From NCBI RefSeq assembly GCF_041435435.1, contig NZ_CP108494.1:2948501-3012500 (forward strand): DNA of 64,000 nucleotides, read 5' to 3'. Positions 8,659 through 18,149 of this stretch are shown piece after piece. Within the stretch, counting starts at the first letter, position 1; each line of letters starts with the position of its first letter. The stretch comes from Streptomyces sp. NBC_01241 (lineage in GTDB: Bacteria > Actinomycetota > Actinomycetes > Streptomycetales > Streptomycetaceae). The position numbers and the translations under genes were made by a program. The notes under the pieces are model-generated. The model searched no databases. It saw nothing but the letters and a program-made list of their open reading frames with translations, and had not been told where the DNA came from.

Positions 8659-10281
8659 ATGCAGCAGGCACCGGTTCTGGCGAGCGCGGCCGATCCCGCC
8701 TCCGAGGCCTGGCAGGCCAACGAGGCGGCGCATCACGCGCTCGCCGACGAGCTGCGCACGCGGCTCGCCACGGCCAGGCTCGGCGGGGGTGAGAAGGCGC
8801 GGGCCCGGCATGTGGCGCGCGGCAAACTGCTGCCCCGGGACCGGGTGGACACCCTGCTCGATCCGGGTTCCCCGTTCCTGGAGCTGGCCCCGCTGGCGGC
8901 CGAGGGGCTGTACGGGGGCGCCGCCCCGGCGGCCGGGGTGATCGCAGGGATCGGCCGGGTCAGCGGCCGGGAGTGCGTGATCGTCGCCAATGACGCGACC
9001 GTCAAGGGCGGCACGTACTACCCGATGACCGTGAAGAAGCACCTGCGCGCCCAGGAGGTGGCGCTGGAGAACCGGCTCCCCTGCCTGTATCTCGTCGACT
9101 CGGGCGGCGCGTTCCTGCCGATGCAGGACGAGGTCTTCCCGGACCGGGAGCACTTCGGGCGGATCTTCTACAACCAGGCCCGGATGTCGGGGGCCGGCAT
9201 CCCGCAGATCGCGGCCGTGCTGGGGTCGTGCACGGCGGGTGGGGCGTACGTCCCCGCGATGAGCGACGAGGCCGTGATCGTACGGAACCAGGGCACGATC
9301 TTCCTGGGCGGTCCGCCGCTGGTGAAGGCCGCGACCGGCGAGGTCGTGACGGCCGAGGAGCTCGGCGGCGGCGAGGTGCACTCCCGTACGTCGGGGGTCA
9401 CCGACCATCTCGCCGAGGACGACGCGCACGCGCTGCGGATCGTGCGGAACATCGTCGCCACGCTGCCGGAGCGCGGAGCACTGCCGTGGTCGGTGCGGCC
9501 GGCCGAGGAGCCGAAGGTCGATCCCGCCGGGCTGTACGGGGCCGTCCCGGTCGATTCCCGCACGCCGTACGACGTCCGGGAGGTGATCGCCCGGGTGGTG
9601 GACGGCTCACGGTTCGCCGAGTTCAAGGCGGAGTACGGTACGACGCTGATCACCGGTTTCGCCCGGATCCACGGCCACCCGGTCGGGATCGTCGCCAACA
9701 ACGGCATCCTGTTCTCCGAGTCCGCCCAGAAGGGCGCCCACTTCATCGAGCTGTGCGACCAGCGCGGCATCCCGCTGGTCTTCCTGCAGAACATCTCGGG
9801 TTTCATGGTGGGGCGCGACTACGAGGCCGGTGGCATCGCCAAGCACGGCGCCAAGATGGTGACGGCGGTCGCCTGCACCCGCGTGCCGAAGCTGACGGTG
9901 GTCGTCGGCGGTTCGTACGGCGCGGGCAACTACTCGATGTGCGGCCGCGCCTACTCCCCCCGCTTCCTGTGGATGTGGCCCAACGCGAAGATCTCCGTCA
10001 TGGGCGGCGAGCAGGCCGCGTCCGTCCTCGCGACGGTCAAGCGCGACCAACTGGGCGACGACTGGAGCGCGGCGGACGAGGAGGCGTTCAAGGCCCCGGT
10101 CCGCGAGCAGTACGAGACCCAGGGCAACGCCTACTACGCCACGGCCCGGCTCTGGGACGACGGCGTGATCGACCCGCTGGAGACCCGGCAGGTACTGGGG
10201 CTCGCCCTGACCGCGTGTGCCAACGCCCCGCTGCCCCAAAAGGACCACGCAGCGCCCGGCTTCGGCGTCTTCCGGATGTGA
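8659..10281 (+). CDS. accD1: Methylcrotonyl-CoA carboxylase, carboxyltransferase (beta) subunit
   Basis: A 540-residue carboxyltransferase that moves CO2 from biotin to an acyl-CoA. It has the two crotonase-like halves of the family: the N half with [18 protein letters not shown], and the C half with [19 protein letters not shown] and [18 protein letters not shown]. That [14 protein letters not shown] block is typical of methylcrotonyl-CoA rather than propionyl-CoA carboxylases. Its length matches bacterial MccB. It starts at ATG 8659, 31 bases after the second operator, and the biotin carboxylase follows after 7 bases. Together they convert 3-methylcrotonyl-CoA to 3-methylglutaconyl-CoA in leucine breakdown. 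Confidence 0.92.
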   Translation: MQQAPVLASAADPASEAWQANEAAHHALADELRTRLATARLGGGEKARARHVARGKLLPRDRVDTLLDPGSPFLELAPLAAEGLYGGAAPAAGVIAGIGRVSGRECVIVANDATVKGGTYYPMTVKKHLRAQEVALENRLPCLYLVDSGGAFLPMQDEVFPDREHFGRIFYNQARMSGAGIPQIAAVLGSCTAGGAYVPAMSDEAVIVRNQGTIFLGGPPLVKAATGEVVTAEELGGGEVHSRTSGVTDHLAEDDAHALRIVRNIVATLPERGALPWSVRPAEEPKVDPAGLYGAVPVDSRTPYDVREVIARVVDGSRFAEFKAEYGTTLITGFARIHGHPVGIVANNGILFSESAQKGAHFIELCDQRGIPLVFLQNISGFMVGRDYEAGGIAKHGAKMVTAVACTRVPKLTVVVGGSYGAGNYSMCGRAYSPRFLWMWPNAKISVMGGEQAASVLATVKRDQLGDDWSAADEEAFKAPVREQYETQGNAYYATARLWDDGVIDPLETRQVLGLALTACANAPLPQKDHAAPGFGVFRM

Positions 10282-10288
10282 GGAACAG

Positions 10289-12382
10289 ATGACGATGTTC
10301 GACACCGTTCTCGTCGCCAACCGAGGCGAGATCGCGGTACGTGTCATCCGTACGCTGCGCGAGCTCGGCGTCCGTTCGGTCGCCGTGTTCAGCGACGCGG
10401 ACGCGGACGCCCGGCACGTACGGGAGGCCGACACGGCGGTACGGATCGGGCCCGCGCCCGCCGCCATGAGCTATCTGAGCGTGCCCGCGCTGCTGGACGC
10501 GGCCCGTCGCACCGGCGCGCAGGCCGTCCACCCCGGGTACGGGTTCCTCGCCGAGAACGCGGGCTTCGCGCGGGCGTGCGCGGCGGCGGGGCTGACCTTC
10601 ATCGGCCCGCCCGCCGACGCCATCTCCCTGATGGGCGACAAGATCCGGGCCAAGGAGACGGTCGCAAAGGCCGGGGTCCCGGTGGTGCCCGGCTCCTCGG
10701 GGAGCGGGCTCACCGATACCCAACTGGGCGACGCGGCCCGCGAGATCGGCACGCCGGTGCTGCTGAAGCCCTCGGCGGGCGGCGGTGGCAAGGGCATGCG
10801 GCTGGTGCGCGACGAGACACTGCTCGCGGACGAGATCGCCGCCGCCCGGCGCGAGGCGCGGGCCTCGTTCGGCGACGACACGCTGCTGGTGGAGCGGTGG
10901 ATCGACCGGCCCCGGCACATCGAGATCCAGGTCCTGGCGGACACCCACGGCAACGTGGTCCACCTCGGTGAGCGCGAATGCTCGCTCCAGCGCCGCCACC
11001 AGAAGATCATCGAGGAGGCGCCGTCCGTCCTGCTCGACGAGGAGACCCGGGCGGCGATGGGCGAGGCGGCCGTCCAGGCGGCCCGCTCCTGCGGATATGT
11101 CGGCGCGGGCACGGTGGAGTTCATCGTCCCGGGCAACGACCCCGCCTCGTACTACTTCATGGAGATGAACACCCGCCTCCAGGTCGAGCACCCGGTCACC
11201 GAGCTGATCACCGGCCTGGACCTGGTGGAGTGGCAGCTGAGGATCGCGGCGGGCGAGCAACTCCCGTACCAGCAGCAGGACATCCGGCTCACCGGCCATG
11301 CGATCGAGGCCCGGATCTGCGCCGAGGACCCGTCCCGCGGCTTCCTGCCGTCCGGCGGCACGGTCCTCGCACTGCACGAGCCGCGGGGCAACGGCGTACG
11401 GACGGACTCCGGGCTCGCCGCGGGCGGCGAGGTCGGCAGCCTGTACGACCCGATGCTGTCGAAGGTCATCGCGTACGGCCCCGACCGCGCCGCCGCCCTG
11501 CGCGGGCTGCGCGCGGCCCTCGCGGACACGGTGATCCTCGGCGTCCCGACGAACGCCGGCTTCCTGCGGCGGCTGCTCGCCCACCCCGGGGTGGTGGCGG
11601 GCGATCTGGACACCGGCCTGGTGGAGCGCGACGTGGCCGCACTGGTGCCGGAGGGGGTGCCGGAGGAGGTGTACGCGGCCGCGGCGCTGCTGCGGCAGTC
11701 CGCCCCACCGGCCGCCTCCCCCGCCGACGCCGCCGGCTGGGTGGACCCGTTCTCGGTGGCGAGCGGCTGGCGGCTGGGCGGCACCCCCGCCCGCACCGTG
11801 CTCGACTTCCGGCTGCCGGGCCACGACCCGGTGCAGGTGTCGCTGCGCTCCTTCCCGGCGGGCACCGAGCTGACGTTCGGCCATGTCGGGGAGGGCGCAC
11901 AGCCACCGGAGCCCGCGACGGGCCCCTGCGGCCCGCTGGCCCCGCTGCCCGGCGGCACGGAGACGGCGAACACGGTCGAGCTGTCCGCGCACCGCATCGT
12001 CATCGAACTCGCCGGTGTCACCCACGCGTTCACCCACGCCGCGTCCCCGGACGGGACCTGGCTGGGCCGCGACGGCGACACCTGGCACGTACAGGACCAC
12101 GACCCCGTGGAGGCGTCCCTGGCCGGCGCCGCGCGCTCCGGGGCGGACACGCTCGCCGCGCCCATGCCCGGCACCGTCACCGTCGTGAAGGTGGCGGTCG
12201 GGGACGAGGTCGTGGCCGGTCAGAGCCTGCTCGTCGTCGAGGCGATGAAGATGGAACACGTCATCTCCGCCCCGCACGCCGGAACCGTGACCGAGCTGGA
12301 CGTCACCGCCGGCGCCACGGTCGCCATGGACCAGATCCTGGCCGTGGTGGCCCCCGCCGAGGCCCCCGGGGAGCAGGCATGA
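10289..12382 (+). CDS. accA1: Biotin carboxylase/biotin carrier (alpha) subunit of methylcrotonyl-CoA carboxylase
   Basis: A 697-residue alpha subunit. Residues 1-450 are biotin carboxylase: [16 protein letters not shown], the ATP-grasp glycine loop [24 protein letters not shown] and [14 protein letters not shown]. The last 75 residues are a biotinyl domain with VVEAMKMEH, whose Lys accepts biotin. I chose ATG 10289, 7 bases after the beta-subunit stop; ATG 10295 is possible. The stop overlaps the HMG-CoA lyase start (ATGA), implying coupled translation. The linker of about 170 residues fits MCC alpha subunits. Confidence 0.93.
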   Translation: MTMFDTVLVANRGEIAVRVIRTLRELGVRSVAVFSDADADARHVREADTAVRIGPAPAAMSYLSVPALLDAARRTGAQAVHPGYGFLAENAGFARACAAAGLTFIGPPADAISLMGDKIRAKETVAKAGVPVVPGSSGSGLTDTQLGDAAREIGTPVLLKPSAGGGGKGMRLVRDETLLADEIAAARREARASFGDDTLLVERWIDRPRHIEIQVLADTHGNVVHLGERECSLQRRHQKIIEEAPSVLLDEETRAAMGEAAVQAARSCGYVGAGTVEFIVPGNDPASYYFMEMNTRLQVEHPVTELITGLDLVEWQLRIAAGEQLPYQQQDIRLTGHAIEARICAEDPSRGFLPSGGTVLALHEPRGNGVRTDSGLAAGGEVGSLYDPMLSKVIAYGPDRAAALRGLRAALADTVILGVPTNAGFLRRLLAHPGVVAGDLDTGLVERDVAALVPEGVPEEVYAAAALLRQSAPPAASPADAAGWVDPFSVASGWRLGGTPARTVLDFRLPGHDPVQVSLRSFPAGTELTFGHVGEGAQPPEPATGPCGPLAPLPGGTETANTVELSAHRIVIELAGVTHAFTHAASPDGTWLGRDGDTWHVQDHDPVEASLAGAARSGADTLAAPMPGTVTVVKVAVGDEVVAGQSLLVVEAMKMEHVISAPHAGTVTELDVTAGATVAMDQILAVVAPAEAPGEQA

Positions 12383-13320
12383 CGACACCCCGCGCCCTGC
12401 CCATGACCGTGCCCGCCCAGGACCTGCCCCCACGGGTGCGCATCCACGAGGTCGGCGCCCGCGACGGGCTGCAGAACGAGAAGGCCGTCGTACCGACCGC
12501 GGTGAAGGCGGAGTTCATCCACCGCCTCGCCGCGTCGGGCCTGACCACCATCGAGGCGACCAGCTTCGTGCACCCCAAGTGGGTGCCCCAACTGGCCGAC
12601 GCGGAGGACCTGTTCCCCCGTCTCGCCGACATCGCGGGCGTCGATCTGCCCGTGCTCGTACCGAACGAACGCGGCCTGGACCGGGCCCTGGCGCTCGGCG
12701 CCCGGCGGATCGCGGTGTTCGGCTCGGCGACCGAGACGTTCGCCGCCCGCAATCTCAACCGCACCGTCGACGAGTCCCTCGCCATGTTCGAGCCGGTCGT
12801 GGCCCGCGCCAAGGCCGACAAGGTGCACGTGCGCGGCTATCTGTCGATGTGCTTCGGCGATCCGTGGGAGGGACCCGTCCCCGTCCATCAGGTCGTCCGC
12901 GTGGCCAAGGCGCTGATGGACCTCGGCTGCGACGAGCTCTCCCTCGGCGACACCATCGGCGTCGCCACGCCCGGACATGTGCAGGACCTGCTCTCCGAAC
13001 TGAACGAGGAAGGTGTGCGCACCGACGCCATCGGCGTGCACTTCCACGACACGTACGGACAGGCCCTGTCCAACACCCTCGCCGCGCTCCAGCACGGTGT
13101 GACCACCGTGGACGCCTCCGCGGGCGGACTCGGCGGCTGCCCGTACGCGAAGAGCGCGACCGGAAACCTCGCCACCGAAGACCTCGTGTGGATGCTCCAG
13201 GGCCTCGGCATCGAAACCGGGGTCGACCTCGACGCGCTCACCGCCACCAGCGTGTGGCTCGCCGAACAGCTGGGCCGACCCAGCCCGTCCCGTACCGTCC
13301 GCGCGCTCTCGGTGCGATAA
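12379..13320 (+). CDS. hmgL: Hydroxymethylglutaryl-CoA lyase
   Basis: A 313-residue TIM-barrel lyase that splits HMG-CoA into acetoacetate and acetyl-CoA, the last step of leucine degradation. Signatures are [11 protein letters not shown] (metal and catalytic Asp/Arg region), [25 protein letters not shown] (metal His pair) and the Cys loop [15 protein letters not shown]. The length matches bacterial HmgL. ATG 12379 overlaps the carboxylase stop by four bases. The 3-methylglutaconyl-CoA hydratase that should act between carboxylase and lyase is not in this cluster. Confidence 0.93.
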   Translation: MTTPRALPMTVPAQDLPPRVRIHEVGARDGLQNEKAVVPTAVKAEFIHRLAASGLTTIEATSFVHPKWVPQLADAEDLFPRLADIAGVDLPVLVPNERGLDRALALGARRIAVFGSATETFAARNLNRTVDESLAMFEPVVARAKADKVHVRGYLSMCFGDPWEGPVPVHQVVRVAKALMDLGCDELSLGDTIGVATPGHVQDLLSELNEEGVRTDAIGVHFHDTYGQALSNTLAALQHGVTTVDASAGGLGGCPYAKSATGNLATEDLVWMLQGLGIETGVDLDALTATSVWLAEQLGRPSPSRTVRALSVR

Positions 13321-13349
13321 CCACCGTCCCACAAGGAGTGACACCTGCC

Positions 13350-14516
13350 ATGCCCCTGGACCACCGGCTGACCGCCGAGCACGAGGAACTGCGTCGCACC
13401 GTCGAGGAGTTCGCGCACGATGTGATCGCCCCGAAGATCGGCGACTTCTACGAGCGCCATGAGTTCCCGTACGAGATCGTGCGGGAGATGGGACGGATGG
13501 GCCTGTTCGGGCTGCCGTTCCCCGAGGAGTACGGCGGCATGGGCGGCGACTACCTCGCCCTCGGGATCGCCCTGGAGGAACTGGCCCGGGTCGACTCCTC
13601 CGTGGCGATCACCCTGGAGGCCGGGGTCTCGCTCGGCGCGATGCCGGTCTTCCGCTTCGGTACGGAGGAGCAGAAGCGGCAGTGGCTGCCGAAGCTCTGC
13701 TCGGGCGAGGCGCTCGGCGCGTTCGGCCTGACCGAGCCGGACGCCGGTTCGGACGCGGGCGGCACCCGCACGACGGCGGTGCGCGACGAGGCGGCGGGCG
13801 AGTGGGTGATCAACGGATCGAAGTGCTTCATCACCAACTCCGGTACGGACATCACCGAACTGGTCACGGTCACGGCGGTGACCGGCCACAAGGCGAACGG
13901 CGCCCCGCTCATCTCCTGCATCATCGTGCCGTCCGGCACCCCCGGCTTCACGGTCGCCGCCCCGTACTCCAAGGTCGGCTGGAACGCCTCGGACACCCGC
14001 GAGCTGTCCTTCTGTGACGTCCGCGTCCCGCTGACGAACCTGCTGGGCGAGGAGGGCCGCGGCTACGCCCAGTTCCTGCGCATCCTGGACGAGGGCCGCA
14101 TCGCCATCGCCGCCCTGTCCACCGGCCTGGCGCAGGGCTGCGTCGACGAGTCGGTGAAGTACGCCAAGGAGCGCCACGCCTTCGGCAAGCCCATCGGCGT
14201 CAACCAGGCGATCCAGTTCAAGATCGCGGACATGGAGACGCGCGCCCACATGGCCCGCGTCGGCTGGCGCGACGCGGCGTCGCGCCTGGTCGCGGGTGAA
14301 CCCTTCAAGAAGGAGGCGGCGATCGCGAAGCTGTACTCGTCGACCGTCGCGGTCGACAACGCCCGCGAGGCGACGCAGATTCACGGCGGCTACGGCTTCA
14401 TGAACGAATACCCGGTGGCCAGGATGTGGCGCGACTCCAAGATCCTGGAGATCGGCGAGGGCACCAGCGAGGTACAGCGGATGCTGATCGCGAGGGAGCT
14501 GGGCCTGCCGGCCTGA
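13350..14516 (+). CDS. acdH: Acyl-CoA dehydrogenase, branched-chain/isovaleryl type (AcdH)
   Basis: A 388-residue acyl-CoA dehydrogenase closing the leucine/isovalerate operon. It has FGLTEPDAGSDAGGT, WNASDTRELSFCDVRVP, ERHAFGKPIGVNQAIQFKIADM and a canonical C-terminal base in EIGEGTSEVQRM. This Glu position differs from classical isovaleryl-CoA dehydrogenase, where the base sits elsewhere, so the substrate could be a wider set of short branched acyl-CoAs. AAGGAG lies before ATG 13350. The position after hmgL matches S. coelicolor acdH (from memory), which was linked to branched-chain amino acid catabolism. Confidence 0.88.
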   Translation: MPLDHRLTAEHEELRRTVEEFAHDVIAPKIGDFYERHEFPYEIVREMGRMGLFGLPFPEEYGGMGGDYLALGIALEELARVDSSVAITLEAGVSLGAMPVFRFGTEEQKRQWLPKLCSGEALGAFGLTEPDAGSDAGGTRTTAVRDEAAGEWVINGSKCFITNSGTDITELVTVTAVTGHKANGAPLISCIIVPSGTPGFTVAAPYSKVGWNASDTRELSFCDVRVPLTNLLGEEGRGYAQFLRILDEGRIAIAALSTGLAQGCVDESVKYAKERHAFGKPIGVNQAIQFKIADMETRAHMARVGWRDAASRLVAGEPFKKEAAIAKLYSSTVAVDNAREATQIHGGYGFMNEYPVARMWRDSKILEIGEGTSEVQRMLIARELGLPA

Positions 14517-14549
14517 CGGCCACCGGGCGTGGGCCGGGCGGGCGAGCGA

Positions 14550-15101
14550 TCAGTTCGTCGCGCCCGGCCACTCCTCGCGCAGCATCCCGAACAGCACGGT
14601 GTCGTACCGCTTGCCCGCCACCGGCACGGTGCCCCGGCGTCGGCCCTCCTCGCGGAAGCCCGCCTTGGTGAAGGCGCGGACGGCCCGCTCGTTGCCGCTC
14701 CAGGTGTCGAGCTCGATCCGGTGCAGCCCGAAGGCCCCGAACAGGTGCCCCACCAGCAGGCGCAGCGCATCGGAGCCGTGGCCGCGGCCCCAGCGGTCCC
14801 GCTCGCCGATCGTGATGCCGACGGTGACCAGCCCGGCGAACGGATCCAGGTCCCGGTAGTCCGCCATGCCGATCACCGTGCCGTCGGTCAGGTCCTCGAC
14901 CGTGAAGACGGCCGACTCCCTCGGGTTCAGCCGCAGCATCGTCTCGAAGCCGAGCCCGAGTGCCTCCGCCGTGACCGGCCCGAAGCACGGGTCGCCACCG
15001 GCGGCCCAGTGCACCACTTCCGAATCGTTGCGCCACCGGAGGTGATGCTCCGCGTCCTCCGCACGCAGTGCGCGGAGCCTTACCAACTCGCCTTTGATCA
15101 T
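14550..15101 (-). CDS. GNAT-family N-acetyltransferase
   Basis: A 183-residue acetyltransferase of the RimJ/RimL-like group. Residues GELVRLRALRAEDAEHHLRWRND open the fold; VTVGITIGERDRWGRGHGSDALRLL is the acetyl-CoA-binding motif A, and LDTWSGNERAVRAFTKAGFREEG is motif B. The start is uncertain: ATG 15101 begins the conserved core, while an upstream ATG at 15137 would add 12 residues. It is convergent with acdH. The acceptor is unknown. Confidence 0.8.
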   Translation of the reverse strand: MIKGELVRLRALRAEDAEHHLRWRNDSEVVHWAAGGDPCFGPVTAEALGLGFETMLRLNPRESAVFTVEDLTDGTVIGMADYRDLDPFAGLVTVGITIGERDRWGRGHGSDALRLLVGHLFGAFGLHRIELDTWSGNERAVRAFTKAGFREEGRRRGTVPVAGKRYDTVLFGMLREEWPGATN

Positions 15102-15249
15102 CCGGAGATCGTATGCCGCCCCGCCGGGCCGGATCACGGGGGGTTCCGGAGGTCCGAACCTTTCCGCGGTCCGGTCACCCGCCCCACCGAACCGACCGGT
15201 GCCTGCCGGCCGGCGAACACGAGCCGGTATCGCGGGACATCCAGTCCAG

Positions 15250-15294
15250 CCGGGTCGGCCGGGTCAGCCGGGTCAGCCGGGTCAGCCGGGTCAG
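15250..15294. repeat. Five tandem copies of a 9-bp unit
   Basis: CCGGGTCGG is followed by four exact CCGGGTCAG units, then a partial CCGGTG. The array ends inside the stop region of the ACC deaminase gene (stop TCA on plus strand at 15291-15293). Nine-base units keep the frame, so slippage would lengthen or shorten the protein only at its last residues. Confidence 0.85.
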
Positions 15295-16301
15295 CCGGTG
15301 AACAGTGCGCTGTACGCGTTCAGCGCGGGCTGGCCACCGAGGTGGGCGTAGAGCACGTTGGAGTCCTTGGGAATGTCGCCGCCCCGGACCAGATCGATCA
15401 GGCCGGCCATGGACTTGCCCTCGTAGACCGGGTCGAGGATGACGCCCTCCAGCCGGGCGGTGAGCCTCATCGCGTCGAGGGTGGACTGCACCGGGATGCC
15501 GTACAGGTCACCGGCCCATCCGGCAAGGACGGTGATCTCGTCGTCCTTCAGGTCCCGGCCGAGGCCGATCAGTTCGGCGGTGCTGCGGGCGATGCGCTCG
15601 ACCTGGTCGCGGGTCTCGTCGATCTTGGCCGAGGCGTCGATGCCGATGACCCGGCGCGGACGGTCCTGCCCGGCGAAGCCCGCGATCATGCCGGCGTGGG
15701 TCGAACCGGTCACCGAACAGACCACGATGGTGTCGAAGAAGACGCCCAGCTCCTCCTCCTGCTGCTGCACCTCATACGCCCAGTTGGCGAAGCCCAGTCC
15801 GCCCAGCCTGTGGTCCGAGGCCCCCGCGGGGATCCCGTAGGGACGTCCACCGCGGCTGCGTACGTCCTCCAACGCCTGATTCCAGCTGTCCTTGAAGCCG
15901 ATGCCGAAGTCGGCCGGGTCCAGGCGGACCTCCGCTCCCATCAGCCGGGACAACAGGATGTTCCCGACCCGGTCGTTGACGGTGTCCGGCCAGTCCACCC
16001 AGCGCTCCTGCACCAGCAGGGCCTTCAGCCCGAGCCTGGCCGCGAGCGCGGCCACCTGACGGGTGTGGTTGGACTGGTAGCCACCGATCGAGACGAGTGT
16101 GTCGGCACCCTCGGCCAGGATGTCGGGAACGATGTACTCCAGCTTGCGGGTCTTGTTGCCGCCGAACGCGAGACCGCTGTTGCAGTCTTCGCGCTTGGCC
16201 CAGAGCTTGGCGCCGCCCAGGTGCTCGCTCAGCCGCTCCAGCGGGTGTACCGGGCTGGGCCCGAACAGCAGCGGGTAGCGGGGGAAGTCCTGCACTGACA
16301 T
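15291..16301 (-). CDS. acdS: 1-aminocyclopropane-1-carboxylate (ACC) deaminase
   Basis: A 336-residue PLP enzyme of tryptophan-synthase-beta fold. ACC deaminase opens the ethylene precursor ACC to 2-oxobutyrate and ammonia; near relatives are D-cysteine desulfhydrases. It has [11 protein letters not shown] with the PLP Lys, [54 protein letters not shown] and [12 protein letters not shown]. The Glu after Tyr in VYEGKS and the Leu in AHLGG are the residues used to tell true ACC deaminases from D-cysteine desulfhydrase, so the first is favoured. GAGGAG precedes ATG 16301. The adjacent GntR gene is its likely regulator. Confidence 0.88.
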   Translation of the reverse strand: MSVQDFPRYPLLFGPSPVHPLERLSEHLGGAKLWAKREDCNSGLAFGGNKTRKLEYIVPDILAEGADTLVSIGGYQSNHTRQVAALAARLGLKALLVQERWVDWPDTVNDRVGNILLSRLMGAEVRLDPADFGIGFKDSWNQALEDVRSRGGRPYGIPAGASDHRLGGLGFANWAYEVQQQEEELGVFFDTIVVCSVTGSTHAGMIAGFAGQDRPRRVIGIDASAKIDETRDQVERIARSTAELIGLGRDLKDDEITVLAGWAGDLYGIPVQSTLDAMRLTARLEGVILDPVYEGKSMAGLIDLVRGGDIPKDSNVLYAHLGGQPALNAYSALFTG

Positions 16302-16394
16302 GACTGTTCTCCTCGGGCTTGAAAGGGGTGGGAGAGGGCGGACAAGCCGGCCGGGCCGGGCCGGCATGCCTGGTCGATCAGCCGGCCTGGTCGA

Positions 16395-17078
16395 TCAGCC
16401 GGCCTCTTCGGTTTGCTCCGTGCCGGACATCTCCAGCAGCGGCTCCAGGGTCTGCCAGGTGTCGAAGGAGACGTCCGCGGCAGCCTCGGCATCACCGGCC
16501 GCGCACAAGTCGATGAGCTTGCGGTGCAGAGCCACCGACCCGCGACCGGTGACCGACGAGAAGCGGAGTCGCTCGACCCGGCGGAGCACCGGCGTGAACT
16601 GCTCCAGCACGGTCTTGATCGCGTCGTTTCCCGCGGCCTCGACGGTCACCGCGTGGAGCTCGTCGTCGGCCGCGAGCGCAGCATCGACGTCACCGCACCG
16701 GAGCGCGGCGTCGAATCGCTCGTTGGCGCTTCGCATTCGCGCGAAGTCCTCCTCGGTCATCTGACGCACGGCCTCGCGGACCGCGAGTCGATGCATGGCC
16801 GCGACCACCGACTGTGCGTTGCGGGTCGCGCGCACGTCCAGCGTGCTGACGGTGGTGGACCGGCCTGGTGCGGCGACAACCAGGCCGGCTTGGCCCAGAC
16901 GCAGAAGTGCCTCGCGCACGGGGGTGCGACTGACGCCGAGCCAGCCGGCGAGCTCACCGTCGCGCAGCTGCTCGCCGGGCTCCAGCGTCCCGTCGACGAT
17001 CGCATCGCGCAGCCGACGGAACACGTGGTCTCGCAACAGGTCACGGGGCGGCGAGGTCTCACCTTGAGGGATCGGCAT
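16395..17078 (-). CDS. GntR-family (FadR/FCD) regulator of the ACC deaminase gene
   Basis: A 227-residue regulator. The N-terminal winged helix (residues 15-80) has FRRLRDAIVDGTLEPGEQLRDGELAGWLGVSRTPVREALLRLGQAGLV, and the rest is an all-helical FCD ligand domain. It lies 93 bases upstream of acdS in the same direction. The ATG at 17078 directly abuts the palindrome GCAATATATTGC with no room for a ribosome site, so the mRNA may be leaderless or translation may start further in. The ligand is not predictable. Confidence 0.85.
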   Translation of the reverse strand: MPIPQGETSPPRDLLRDHVFRRLRDAIVDGTLEPGEQLRDGELAGWLGVSRTPVREALLRLGQAGLVVAAPGRSTTVSTLDVRATRNAQSVVAAMHRLAVREAVRQMTEEDFARMRSANERFDAALRCGDVDAALAADDELHAVTVEAAGNDAIKTVLEQFTPVLRRVERLRFSSVTGRGSVALHRKLIDLCAAGDAEAAADVSFDTWQTLEPLLEMSGTEQTEEAG

Positions 17079-17106
17079 GCAATATATTGCGTACTACGTA
17101 TTGCCG
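17079..17106. promoter_or_regulatory. Candidate GntR operator abutting the regulator start codon
   Basis: GCAATATATTGC (17079-17090) is a perfect 12-bp palindrome touching the start codon. TACGTAGTA-like sequence and a further GCAATAC follow upstream, so TATTGC occurs twice about 14 bp apart. The AT-rich block stands out against its surroundings. It probably holds the promoter and autoregulatory site. Confidence 0.6.
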
Positions 17107-17117
17107 CATGTCAATAG

Positions 17118-17360
17118 CCACGCAGTGCCGCGGCACACCGCATCGAACAGCCGGAGGACATCGAGGACTTCCTCGCCGAGTGCGGGCTGCTGCGCGGGCA
17201 TACGGCGGAGCTCGCCGCGCACAGCGGTTACGGGGAGGACTACGTGACGGCCCGGCTCGCCAACGCCACCGCAGCCGATGCAGCGCGCCGATCGCCCGCA
17301 ACTGCCGCCGCCCGTACGCAGCACCCGGCCGCGCAGGGGCCGAACGGCTCTGCCAGGTGA
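17118..17360 (+). pseudogene. Possible C-terminal gene remnant, family not recognised
   Basis: A frame without start codon encodes RIEQPEDIEDFLAECGLL then RGHTAELAAHSGYGEDYVTA and ends with TGA at 17358. The acidic N part reads like a genuine protein tail, but upstream the frame is closed by TAG at 17115 and the end is low-complexity. It is probably a decayed 3' gene fragment. No function is offered. Confidence 0.35.
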
Positions 17361-17525
17361 GGCCGGTGCGGCGCGACAACGTGACGATCGGGCCGGCGAA
17401 TCCGTCCACCACCCCCACCATGTCGTGGGCTCGGCCGAAGACGACCATGCCCATGCAGAGCGCCGACGAGACCGGCCGGGGCGTCATGCCCCAGGCTCCG
17501 GCGGAACATAATCGGGGCACAGCGA

Positions 17526-17927
17526 GTGCCCGCATTCGCGCGGCGGCCGGCGAAGAGCGGCAAGAACATCCGCTTCTCCCGGGCATTGCTCGAAGAGGCA
17601 GACATCGACGTCTCATCCGTCCTGCTGATCAGCAAGCCCTACGAGGAGCGCCGCGCCCACGCCACGGCCCGCAAGCTGTGGCCAGGCGTCGAGTTCGTGA
17701 GTGCGTCGAGCCCGATGACCTCCGAGCAGTATGTGGCGTCCATCCAGGACGACCGACTGGTGATCGACATGCTCGTCGGCGCGCTGCAACGTCTGCTGAT
17801 CCATCCGGCCCACGGCTTCATGGTCGCCGACGCCGTTCCCGACGAGGTGACGGCGGCGTACGAGCGGTTGTCCCGTGCGGGCTTCACGAGCCGGCTCGTC
17901 GCGGGCGGCACGGAGACGGGGCACTGA
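17526..17927 (+). pseudogene. Truncated YdcF/DUF218-family protein (C-terminal part)
   Basis: The 133-residue frame matches the second half of the DUF218 (YdcF/SanA) family as I know it: GKNIRFSRALLEEADIDV, VLLISKPYEERRAHATA, MTSEQYVASI and VIDMLVGALQRLLIHP. Full members have about 200 residues, with the N-terminal half carrying the first nucleotide-fold strands. Here the N half is absent and GTG 17526 has no ribosome site. It looks like a broken gene left in a variable region. Confidence 0.65.
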
Positions 17928-18149
17928 GTCCGGCGTCCCGGGAACAACGCGGCTCCGCCGCGGAGTTCGTCCGGCGCGGTTCCCCCGGCCCCGCGCGCAT
18001 ATCCGCTTCCGCCTGTCACTGCCATGACATACCCTTCACAACAACGGCCGCGCCCTGCACACCGTCTTCACGTATCGGTGTCCGGATGCCGCGCGGCCCG
18101 CCTCGTCACCCGGCCCATCCACCGGGTTTCACCGTGGGGGTACATCAAC

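Noticed and set aside
8659..14516. Many long open frames antisense to and inside the leucine operon, up to about 780 codons
   Set aside because: They are the usual shadows of GC-rich genes: Arg/Gly/Pro-rich, without ribosome sites or domains, in step with third-position GC of the true genes.
15250..15294. Short repeats as a CRISPR array
   Set aside because: The units are 9 bases long and contiguous without spacers, so this is a simple tandem repeat.
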